From an uncultured Collinsella sp. (GTDB taxonomy: Bacteria; Actinomycetota; Coriobacteriia; Coriobacteriales; Coriobacteriaceae), in assembly GCA_900765185.1 (NCBI GenBank), contig CAAFQT010000159.1, positions 1-13,172 of the forward strand: 13,172 bases of DNA. The letters run 5' to 3'. Of the stretch, positions 6,856 to 13,172 are shown one piece after another. The translations under genes were made by a program, and so were the position numbers. Each line of letters opens with the position of its first letter. Position 1 is the stretch's first letter. Below the pieces are notes generated by a model. The model saw nothing but the letters and a program-made list of their open reading frames with translations, was not told the DNA's origin and did not search any database.

Positions 6856-6880
6856 AACCCTTGTAGAAAGGTTGACTGTT

Positions 6881-8266
6881 ATGACTAAAGAACTCGATTT
6901 TGATGCCATTAAGGCTGCTGCGGAGTCCCACCGTGCTGATATGACGCGTTTTCTTCGCGCAATGATTAGCCATCCTTCCGAGTCCTGCGAGGAGGGCGAG
7001 GTTGTCGCTTGCATTAAGGCCGAGATGGAGGCCCTCGGTTATGACGAGGTCAAGGTCGACGGCCTGGGCAACGTTATGGGCTTTATGGGCGAGGGCGACA
7101 AGATCATCGCCATTGACTCCCACATCGACACCGTCGGCATCGGCAACATCGAGAACTGGGATGCCGATCCCTACGAGGGCTACGAGACCGACGAGATCAT
7201 CTATGGCCGCGGCGGCTCCGACCAGGAGGGCGGCATGGCTTCTGCTACCTACGCTGCCAAGATGATGAAGGACATGGGCCTCATCCCCGAGGGCTACAAG
7301 ATCATGGTCGTCGGCACCGTCCAGGAAGAGGACTGCGACGGCATGTGCTGGCAGTACATCTACAACAAAGACGGCATTAAGCCCGAGTTCGTCATTTCCA
7401 CCGAGCCCACCGACGGCGGCATCTATCGCGGTCACCGCGGCCGCATGGAGATCCGCGTCGACGTTCACGGCACCTCCTGCCACGGCTCCGCTCCCGACCG
7501 CGGCGACAACGCCATCTACAAGATGGCCGACATCATCGCCGACGTCCGCGCTCTCAACAACAACGGCTGCGACGAGTCGACCGACATCAAGGGCCTCGTC
7601 AAGATGCTCGACCCCAAGTACAACCCCGAGCACTTCGAGGATGCCCGCTTCCTGGGCCGCGGCACCTGCACCGTCAGCCAGATCTTCTACACCAGCCCCA
7701 GCCGCTGCGCCGTGGCCGATTCCTGCGCCATCTCCATCGACCGTCGCATGACCGCCGGCGAGACCTGGGAGTCCTGCCTGGACGAGATCCGCAACCTGCC
7801 GGCCGCCAAGAAGTACGGCGACGACGTGAAGGTCTCCATGTACATGTACGACCGTCCGTCCTGGACCGGCGAGGTCTACGAGACCGAGGCTTACTTTCCC
7901 ACGTGGATCAACAAGGAGACCGCTCCGCACGTCAAGGCTCTCGTCGACGCCCACAAGGCCATGTTCGGTGACGAGCGCATCGGCTGCGAGCCCAGCATGG
8001 ACAAGCGCACCGGTCGCCCGCTGTGCGACAAGTGGACCTTCTCCACGAACTGCGTTTCCATCCAGGGCCGCTACGGCATCCCCTGCGTGGGCTTTGGCCC
8101 GGGTGCCGAGTCTCAGGCTCACGCTCCCAACGAGGTCACCTACAAGGACGACCTGGTCACCGCTGCTGCCATGTACGTGGCTGCCCTGAACCTCTACGAT
8201 CCGAGCCAGGCCGATGGCGACGCCACCGTGTTCCGCGCCGGTCTGACCAACAACAAGATCGACTAG
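6881..8266 (+). CDS. ygeY: YgeY family M20 metallohydrolase (selenium metabolism-linked)
   Basis: This is an M20 family dinuclear metal hydrolase of the YgeY type, which travels with selenium-dependent molybdenum hydroxylase genes. In the purine model it would hydrolyse an amide or carbamoyl bond of a ureido acid intermediate; the exact substrate is not shown by sequence. All expected metal ligands are visible: His81 (SHIDTVG), Asp114 (GSDQEGG), Glu149/Glu150 (QEED, catalytic base and ligand), Glu175 (STEPTDGG) and His414 (HAPNEV). Its 461 residues are longer than the roughly 400 of E. coli YgeY, with extra sequence around 225-270 and 315-360. The ATG at 6881 has AAGG nine bases upstream; a TTG three codons earlier is less likely. 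It is followed by a 201-bp gap before ygeW. Confidence 0.93.
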   Translation: MTKELDFDAIKAAAESHRADMTRFLRAMISHPSESCEEGEVVACIKAEMEALGYDEVKVDGLGNVMGFMGEGDKIIAIDSHIDTVGIGNIENWDADPYEGYETDEIIYGRGGSDQEGGMASATYAAKMMKDMGLIPEGYKIMVVGTVQEEDCDGMCWQYIYNKDGIKPEFVISTEPTDGGIYRGHRGRMEIRVDVHGTSCHGSAPDRGDNAIYKMADIIADVRALNNNGCDESTDIKGLVKMLDPKYNPEHFEDARFLGRGTCTVSQIFYTSPSRCAVADSCAISIDRRMTAGETWESCLDEIRNLPAAKKYGDDVKVSMYMYDRPSWTGEVYETEAYFPTWINKETAPHVKALVDAHKAMFGDERIGCEPSMDKRTGRPLCDKWTFSTNCVSIQGRYGIPCVGFGPGAESQAHAPNEVTYKDDLVTAAAMYVAALNLYDPSQADGDATVFRAGLTNNKID

Positions 8267-8288
8267 TCCCATTCCTCGATTTTGTTGA

Positions 8289-8313
8289 GCCGGGGACAGT
8301 TTATGCCCCCGGC
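8289..8313. other. Stem-loop in the ygeY-ygeW gap
   Basis: GCCGGGG (8289-8295) pairs with CCCCGGC (8307-8313) around an 11-base loop, 23 bases after the ygeY stop. No T-tract follows, so it is not a canonical terminator; mRNA 3'-end protection or partial termination is possible. The remaining bases of the 201-bp gap (8314-8450) show no gene or clear promoter. Confidence 0.35.
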
Positions 8314-8467
8314 ACCCCCTGTTGACTCGGGGCCCGCGGTCGTTATCTCCCATGCTTCCTCAACGGTGGCGGGTCCTCGTCATAGCGCTCTGCATGTTCT
8401 AGCCACACGCGCATGCCGGAGCACATCTACTCATTGCGATCGTTTCACCTTTAGAAAGGACATTTAC

Positions 8468-9670
8468 ATGGACGCCAAGTTTACCGAGCTCGTCGAGCAG
8501 CTGAACGGCCTCGATTTTAAGGGTATGTACGGCAGCGACTTCCTGCACACCTGGGATAAGACCACCGATGAGCTCAAGGCTCTCTACATCGTCGCCGACG
8601 CCCTGCGCGAGCTGCGCGAGAACAACGTCTCGTCCAAGATCTTCGACTCGGGCCTGGCCGTCTCCCTGTTCCGCGATAACTCCACCCGTACGCGCTTCTC
8701 CTTCTCTAAGGCCGCCAACCTGCTCGGCCTTGAGCTGCAGGACCTGGACGAGAAGAAGTCCCAGATCGCTCACGGCGAGACCGTCCGCGAGACCGCTACC
8801 ATGATCTCCTTCATGGCCGACGTCATCGGCATCCGCGACGACATGTACATCGGCAAGGGCGACGCCTACATGGCCGAGGTCTCCGAGTCTGTCCAGCAGG
8901 CTTACGAGGACGGCGTTCTGGATCACCGTCCCACGCTCATTTCCCTGCAGTCCGACTCCGATCACCCCACGCAGTCCTCTGCCGACATGCTCTACCTCAT
9001 CAACGAGTTTGGCGGCCTCGAGAACCTCAAGGGCAAGAAGGTTGCCGTCACCTGGGCCTATTCGCCCTCTTACGGCAAGCCGCTGTCCTGCCCGCAGTCG
9101 CTGATCAGCCTGCTGCCCCGTTTTGGCATGGACGTCACCCTGGCCCACCCCGAGGGCTACGACCTCATGCCCGAGGTCGTCGAGCGCGCCAAGGGCTACG
9201 CCGCCGAGTCCGGCACCACCTTTAAGCAGGTCAACACCATGGCCGAGGCCTTCGAGGGCGCCGACATCGTGATCCCCAAGAGCTGGGCTCCGTTTGCCGC
9301 CATGGAGAAGCGTACCAACCTGTACGCTGAGGGCGACGACGCCGGCATCGCAGCGCTCGAGAAGGAGCTGCTCGCCCAGAACGCTACCCATCAGGACTGG
9401 TGCTCCACGACCGAGCTCATGGAGAAGACTGCCAACGGCCAGGACACCATCTTTATGCACCCGCTGCCCGCCGACATCTCCGGTGTCTCCTGCGAGCACG
9501 GCGAGGTCAACGCCGACGTCTTCGACATGCACCGCGTGGGCATGTACAAGGAGGCCAGCTACAAGCCGTACGCCATCGCTGCCATGATGTTCCTGCAGAA
9601 GGTTGCCGATCCCGCCGCTACCCTCAAGGCCCTCGACGAGCGCAACACCGCCCGTTGGCTCCAGGCCTAA
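8468..9670 (+). CDS. ygeW: Knotted carbamoyltransferase YgeW
   Basis: This is a member of the aspartate/ornithine carbamoyltransferase superfamily, in the knotted YgeW branch. STRTR at 72-76 is the carbamoyl-phosphate binding motif. HPTQ at 166-169 and HPLPAD at 331-336 are the other signature sites, so the carbamoyl-phosphate pocket looks intact. Its 400 residues match the E. coli homologue (about 396). In catabolic use it would run phosphorolytically, releasing carbamoyl phosphate from a ureido compound; the amino-side substrate is inferred. The start at 8468 has AGAAAGGA eight bases upstream and the family N-terminus; the open frame extending back to 8282 is a non-homologous extension over the intergenic hairpin. 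Carbamate kinase starts 14 bases after the stop, so the two are almost surely cotranscribed. Confidence 0.95.
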   Translation: MDAKFTELVEQLNGLDFKGMYGSDFLHTWDKTTDELKALYIVADALRELRENNVSSKIFDSGLAVSLFRDNSTRTRFSFSKAANLLGLELQDLDEKKSQIAHGETVRETATMISFMADVIGIRDDMYIGKGDAYMAEVSESVQQAYEDGVLDHRPTLISLQSDSDHPTQSSADMLYLINEFGGLENLKGKKVAVTWAYSPSYGKPLSCPQSLISLLPRFGMDVTLAHPEGYDLMPEVVERAKGYAAESGTTFKQVNTMAEAFEGADIVIPKSWAPFAAMEKRTNLYAEGDDAGIAALEKELLAQNATHQDWCSTTELMEKTANGQDTIFMHPLPADISGVSCEHGEVNADVFDMHRVGMYKEASYKPYAIAAMMFLQKVADPAATLKALDERNTARWLQA

Positions 9671-9684
9671 AGCCGGGCTGAGAA

Positions 9685-10635
9685 ATGGCTAAGCGTATCG
9701 TTGTCGCCCTGGGCGGAAACGCCCTCGGCGCCAACCTTCCCGAGCAGATGGAGGCCGTCAAGACGACTTCCAAGGCTATCGTCGACCTGATCGAGGAGGG
9801 CAACGAGGTCGTCGTCGTGCATGGCAACGGTCCCCAGGTGGGCATGATCGCCAACGCGATGGCTGAGCTCACGCGCTCTAATCCTCAGAAGTACGTTCCC
9901 TGCCCCTTGTCCGTTTGCGGCGCCATGAGCCAGGGCTACATTGGCTATGACCTGCAAAATGCGCTGCGCGAGGAAATGCTCGACCGCAATATCGACAAGG
10001 GTGTCGCCACCGTGCTCACCCAGGTCGAGGTTGCGGCGGACGATCCGGCCTTTGCCGACCCGGTCAAGCCGATCGGTCCGTGGATGAGCGAGGCCGAGGC
10101 CAAGGAGCTGGAGGCCGATCGCGGCTATCAGTTCATCCACGACGAGAAGCAGGGCTTCCGTCGCGTGGTTGCCTCGCCCAAGCCCGTGAACATCGTCGAG
10201 CTCGACACCATTAAGTCGCTCGTCGAGTCCAACCATGTGGTGATCTCCTGCGGCGGCGGTGGCATTCCCGTCACCAAGGCCCAGGGCAACCACCTTAAGG
10301 GCGCTGCCGCCGTCATCGATAAGGACTTTGCGGCCGAGAAGCTCGCCGAACAGCTCGATGCCGATGCCCTGATCATCCTGACGGCCGTGGAGAAGGTTGC
10401 CATTGGCTTTGGCACCGACCACGAGCAGTGGCTCGACACGCTGACCGCGGCTGACGTAAAGCGTCTGTCCGAGGCCAACGAGTTCGGTCGCGGCTCCATG
10501 CTGCCCAAGGTCCAGGCAGCCTCGACATTTGCCGAGAGCAAGCCGGGCCGCACGGCGCTCATCACGCTGCTCGAGAAGGCGCGCGATGGCCTTGCTGGCA
10601 AGACCGGTACCACGTTTACCGGCGACGCTGAGTAG
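9685..10635 (+). CDS. arcC: Carbamate kinase
   Basis: This enzyme transfers phosphate from carbamoyl phosphate to ADP, giving ATP and carbamate, which decomposes to CO2 and ammonia. The 316-aa protein has the amino-acid kinase fold signatures: ALGGNAL (8-14), HGNGPQVG (46-53), CGGGGIPV near 190, and GSMLPKV (270-276). Length is normal for the family. It corresponds by context to E. coli yqeA. The ribosome binding site is weak (only CTGAG nearby), and with a 14-base gap from ygeW this suggests translational coupling to the carbamoyl-phosphate producer. This pair is the probable ATP-yielding step of the pathway. A strong stem-loop follows the gene. Confidence 0.96.
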   Translation: MAKRIVVALGGNALGANLPEQMEAVKTTSKAIVDLIEEGNEVVVVHGNGPQVGMIANAMAELTRSNPQKYVPCPLSVCGAMSQGYIGYDLQNALREEMLDRNIDKGVATVLTQVEVAADDPAFADPVKPIGPWMSEAEAKELEADRGYQFIHDEKQGFRRVVASPKPVNIVELDTIKSLVESNHVVISCGGGGIPVTKAQGNHLKGAAAVIDKDFAAEKLAEQLDADALIILTAVEKVAIGFGTDHEQWLDTLTAADVKRLSEANEFGRGSMLPKVQAASTFAESKPGRTALITLLEKARDGLAGKTGTTFTGDAE

Positions 10636-10652
10636 GCATATCTGCACCATTG

Positions 10653-10688
10653 AGGAGGGTGCCCTGCGTCGCGGGGTGCCCTCCTTTG
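10653..10688 (+). terminator. Stem-loop after carbamate kinase, probable terminator
   Basis: AGGAGGG (10653-10659) pairs with CCCTCCT (10679-10685). Two G-U wobbles and three C-G pairs (CCC 10662-10664 with GGG 10674-10676) extend this to a 12-bp stem with a 9-base loop. TTTG follows immediately at 10685-10688. It begins 17 bases after the stop and divides the catabolic genes from mocA-ygeZ, so those two may have their own promoter or depend on read-through. Confidence 0.55.
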
Positions 10689-10812
10689 TGCTATGGAGAG
10701 CCAAGGGGCGTTCGCTGGAAAACGAGCGCATGCCTGTTCTGACGGAGTGCGAGCTTGGTATGGTGGGTATAGCAACTATGGTGTCCAAGGTGGCCAGGGG
10801 AGGTTTGCGGAG

Positions 10813-11427
10813 ATGAAACTCGGTTGCGTGATTATGGCCTCGGGCGAGGGCAAGCGGTTTGGCTCCAACAAGATGCTTGCCGATATCTATGGCAAGCCGC
10901 TGATTGCCTGGACTATCGATTCGGTTCCCCGGGGCTTTGACGTCGTGGTTTCGACGCGTTGGCCCGAGGTCGCCCAGATTTGCGAGGACAAGCATTGCCC
11001 GTGTGTGCTGCACGATGGCGAGCTGCGCAGCGAAAGCGTCCGTGCGGGCCTTTCGTGGGGAGTCGAACGCAACTGGAAAGGTTGCCTCTATTTGCCGGGC
11101 GACCAGCCGCTCGTGAGTTCGGATTCTTTTGAGGCTATGGTTCGTACATTTGACGAGCGTGGCCGCAAGCATCCGGTGCGTCTTGCGTGCAACGGTGAGC
11201 CTTCGAGTCCGGTGCTCTTTCCGGCGGAATTGTTCGATGCGCTCATACGTCTTGAGGGCAAGGACGGCGGCGGTTCGATCCTCAAGGACCGTACCGATGT
11301 GGTGCTGGTCGAGGCGCGTGCCTACGAGCTGTGGGACGTCGATACCGCCAAGGGGCAGCAACGCATAACGGAGCATATCGCCGCCTGCTCGTATTTTGAT
11401 CGCGTGGCCAACTGTATTAATCAATAA
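10813..11427 (+). CDS. mocA: Molybdenum cofactor cytidylyltransferase (MocA/YgfJ family)
   Basis: This nucleotidyltransferase attaches CMP to molybdopterin, making the MCD form used by xanthine dehydrogenase-type molybdenum hydroxylases. The YgfJ branch is tied to selenium-dependent members. The 204-aa protein starts with the nucleotide-binding signature MASGEGKRFGSNK (8-20) and has LPGDQP at 94-99, the metal/nucleotide-binding motif; PSSPVLFP follows. Length fits the family (about 190-200). GGGAGG about nine bases before the ATG at 10813 supports this start over upstream alternatives. Its stop is eight bases from the ygeZ start, so the two are cotranscribed. No hydroxylase gene is in the window, so its client enzyme must be encoded elsewhere, probably nearby. 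Confidence 0.92.
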   Translation: MKLGCVIMASGEGKRFGSNKMLADIYGKPLIAWTIDSVPRGFDVVVSTRWPEVAQICEDKHCPCVLHDGELRSESVRAGLSWGVERNWKGCLYLPGDQPLVSSDSFEAMVRTFDERGRKHPVRLACNGEPSSPVLFPAELFDALIRLEGKDGGGSILKDRTDVVLVEARAYELWDVDTAKGQQRITEHIAACSYFDRVANCINQ

Positions 11428-11435
11428 GGAGCAAC

Positions 11436-12803
11436 ATGATCATCATCAAAAACGGCGCGCTCGTGACGCCCCAGGGGCTTCGCCGCGCCGATCTTGCCAT
11501 GGAGGGCGACAAGATTGTGCGGATTGCCGCGGCGATTGAGCCGGGTGAGGACGATACCGTCCAGGACGCCACGGACTGTTGGGTGTTCCCGGGCTTTATC
11601 GATGGGCACACGCACATGCAGTGCTGGACCGGCATGGACTGGACGGCCGATAGCTTTGAGACCGGCACGCGTGCGGCTGCCTGCGGCGGTACGACGACCA
11701 TCGTGGACTACGCGACGGCTGATCGCGGCGTGACCATGCCCGATGCCTTGGCCGAGTGGCATCGCCGTGCCGACGGAACCTGCACGGCCAACTACGCCTT
11801 TCATATGGCACTCGCCGAGTGGAATGAACGCAACCGCGCCGATCTTTCGGCTATGCGCGAGGCGGGCGTATCGTCGTTTAAGACCTACTTTGCCTACGAT
11901 CATTTGCGCCTGGACGATGCCGAGACGCTCGAGGTGCTCGAGGAGCTCAAGCGTATTGGCGGCATACTGTGCGTGCATTGCGAGAACGGTACGCTGGTGA
12001 ATGAGCTGCAGAAGCGCGTGTACGAGCAGGGGATTCATGGGCCCGAGGGGCATGCGCTCAGCCGCCCGGACGTGTGTGAGGCCGAAGCCGTGAGCCGCCT
12101 GCTGTATCTGGCGCACCTGGCCGGCGACGCCCCAGTCAACGTGGTGCACCTTTCGACCAAGTTGGGGCTCGAGGCCATTCGTGCGGCCAAGGCGCGCGGG
12201 CAGAAGAATATCTATGTCGAGACCTGCCCTCAGTATCTGATGCTCGACGACACCTGCTATCTGGAGCAGGGCGAGGACGGCTTTGCGGGCGCCAAGTACG
12301 TGATGAGCCCGCCGCTGCGCCATGCCGGCGACCGTGCCGCGCTGCGCGAGGCGCTTGTGGCCGGCGAGATCGATACGATTGCGACCGATCATTGCAGCTT
12401 TAACCTGCACGGGCAAAAGGACCGCGGGCGCGACGATTTCCGCGCGATTCCCAACGGCGGGCCCGTCGTGGAGCATCGTCCCGTCGCGATTGCCACGAGC
12501 TTTGAGGGACAGCTGGGACCCGAGGATCTGTGCCGCTTGATGAGCGAGAACCCGGCGCGCGTGTTTGGCATGTACCCGCGCAAGGGCTGTCTTGCCGAGG
12601 GCGCCGATGCCGATGTGTGCGTGTGGGATCCCAAAGCGCGCTGGACAATCAGTGCCGCGACACAGCATCAAGCTGTGGACTACACGCCGCTCGAGGGTTT
12701 TGGGGCACATGGCCGCGCCAAGGTCGTGTTTGTGAACGGCGTGCTGGTGGCACGCGACGGCGAGCCCACCGGAGCCCAACCCGGCCGCTACGTCCCCCGC
12801 TAA
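11436..12803 (+). CDS. ygeZ: Hydantoinase/dihydropyrimidinase-type amidohydrolase (YgeZ/HyuA)
   Basis: This is a cyclic-amidase of the hydantoinase branch of the amidohydrolase superfamily, which opens hydantoin-like rings to N-carbamoyl amino acids. All binuclear-metal residues are present: His58 and His60 (GHTHM), carboxylated-lysine candidate Lys149 (SFKTYFAYD), His181 (CVHCENG), His238 (VVHLST) and Asp318 (ATDHCS). The length, 455 aa, is close to E. coli YgeZ (about 461). In the purine model it would open a ring derived from urate or a reduced purine; the real substrate is not proven by sequence. AAGGAG overlaps the mocA stop codon and sits six bases before the ATG, a coupled start. Its stop overlaps that of the convergent yqeC. 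Confidence 0.94.
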   Translation: MIIIKNGALVTPQGLRRADLAMEGDKIVRIAAAIEPGEDDTVQDATDCWVFPGFIDGHTHMQCWTGMDWTADSFETGTRAAACGGTTTIVDYATADRGVTMPDALAEWHRRADGTCTANYAFHMALAEWNERNRADLSAMREAGVSSFKTYFAYDHLRLDDAETLEVLEELKRIGGILCVHCENGTLVNELQKRVYEQGIHGPEGHALSRPDVCEAEAVSRLLYLAHLAGDAPVNVVHLSTKLGLEAIRAAKARGQKNIYVETCPQYLMLDDTCYLEQGEDGFAGAKYVMSPPLRHAGDRAALREALVAGEIDTIATDHCSFNLHGQKDRGRDDFRAIPNGGPVVEHRPVAIATSFEGQLGPEDLCRLMSENPARVFGMYPRKGCLAEGADADVCVWDPKARWTISAATQHQAVDYTPLEGFGAHGRAKVVFVNGVLVARDGEPTGAQPGRYVPR

Positions 12804-12811
12804 CGGGGACG
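12791..12811. other. Hairpin with both convergent stop codons in its loop
   Basis: CGTCCCC (12791-12797) pairs with GGGGACG (12805-12811), and the loop 12798-12804 holds the ygeZ TAA and the opposing yqeC TAG, which overlap. No T-tract follows on either strand, so transcription may run through and give overlapping antisense 3' ends. Confidence 0.5.
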
Positions 12812-13172
12812 ACGCCAAATTAGCTGCCCCTGGAGGTTGCTGGCGACGACGGGGCGGCCGAGAACTGCCTCGAAGCGGTCGGCCATCGTGGGGTCGCTGA
12901 GCGTGTCGACTTGGTTGAGCATGACGCGTGCGGTGCCGAGTTCTAGCGCCTGCATCTCGGCATTGAGCACCTGGGCGACGCGCTCGGGCGTGGCGATGTC
13001 GGTGAGCTCGCAGCCGCAACGCTCGCAAAAGAGCTCGGGGCGGTGGACGGCTTCGTTGATGGGCTTGCCGAGCCCCGAGGCGCCGACGAGCCAGATGATG
13101 TTGACCGTCCCGGCGGGAACGACCGGCTCCCACGGGGCGTGCGCCTTGAGCGGGAGCCGCTTGCTGCCGTCC
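12800..13172 (-). CDS. yqeC: Selenium-dependent hydroxylase accessory protein YqeC, C-terminal part
   Basis: This is the C-terminal 123 residues of a YqeC family protein, a putative accessory factor found with selenium-dependent molybdenum hydroxylases; its biochemical role is not established. The visible part opens with DGSKRLPLKAHAPWEPVVP, the family's conserved block, followed by VNIIWLVGASGLGKPI and a CERCGCE segment. The N-terminal half with the expected P-loop lies off the right edge. E. coli YqeC is about 256 aa, so roughly half is seen. The stop at 12800-12802 overlaps the ygeZ stop of the opposite strand. Together with mocA it points to a selenium-dependent hydroxylase (for example xanthine dehydrogenase type) close to this locus. 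Confidence 0.88.
   Translation of the reverse strand, partial: DGSKRLPLKAHAPWEPVVPAGTVNIIWLVGASGLGKPINEAVHRPELFCERCGCELTDIATPERVAQVLNAEMQALELGTARVMLNQVDTLSDPTMADRFEAVLGRPVVASNLQGQLIWRRPR

Noticed and set aside
6716..8353. Long minus-strand open frame opposite ygeY (545 codons)
   Set aside because: It is the antisense of a gene with all M20 metal ligands intact; the predicted protein is Val/Gly/His/Ala-rich low complexity, as expected opposite a GC3-biased gene.
8282..8467. N-terminal extension of ygeW starting at 8282
   Set aside because: It has no ribosome binding site or family similarity and crosses a hairpin; the ATG at 8468 has AGAAAGGA and the family N-terminus.
9667..11424. Long minus-strand open frame opposite carbamate kinase and mocA (585 codons)
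   Set aside because: It covers two well-supported plus-strand genes and the terminator between them, and shows no domain.
11421..13133. Minus-strand open frame of 570 codons opposite ygeZ
   Set aside because: It is out of frame with the recognisable yqeC reading and antisense to a complete hydantoinase-type gene; the N-terminal part is Arg-rich nonsense.

Overview
The window looks like the chromosome of a gut-associated Coriobacteriia (Actinomycetota), most probably Collinsella or a close relative. The basis is the high GC with strong C/G third positions, the selenium-linked purine-catabolic gene set, and the style of the hypothetical proteins. This placement is an inference from gene content and composition, not from a marker gene.

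Left part (1-2900): a defence-type accessory segment, visibly lower in GC than the rest. A type I restriction specificity subunit (hsdS) runs off the left edge on the minus strand, and its N-terminus looks shortened. Facing away from it is a 707-aa GmrSD-like protein (DUF262, HNH/DUF1524 and a DUF5655-like C-terminus). A bidirectional-looking terminator hairpin ends this block.

Middle (2960-5150): three minus-strand genes. They are a 97-aa hypothetical protein with a probable near-leaderless promoter, a 324-aa single-pass membrane protein with a long Pro/Ala-rich linker, and a YheO/DauR-type PAS-HTH regulator. The regulator is divergent from the catabolic cluster across a 277-bp AT-rich region.

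Right part (5425-13172): a catabolic cluster in the order ygeX (2,3-diaminopropionate ammonia-lyase), ygeY (M20 hydrolase), ygeW (knotted carbamoyltransferase), carbamate kinase, mocA/ygfJ (molybdenum cofactor cytidylyltransferase) and ygeZ (hydantoinase-type amidohydrolase). The 3' half of yqeC (selenium-dependent hydroxylase accessory) converges on ygeZ. This is the yge/yqe set of E. coli in a rearranged order, and it is implicated in anaerobic purine/urate breakdown by gut bacteria.

A coherent working model: a molybdenum hydroxylase outside the window, matured by MocA and YqeC, acts on the purine. YgeZ, YgeY and YgeW dismantle the ureido/hydantoin-type intermediates. YgeW would release carbamoyl phosphate, from which carbamate kinase makes ATP, and YgeX would convert 2,3-diaminopropionate to pyruvate and ammonia. 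The order of steps is inference. The most striking unexplained sequence is a pair of mutually exclusive large hairpins in the ygeX-ygeY gap.
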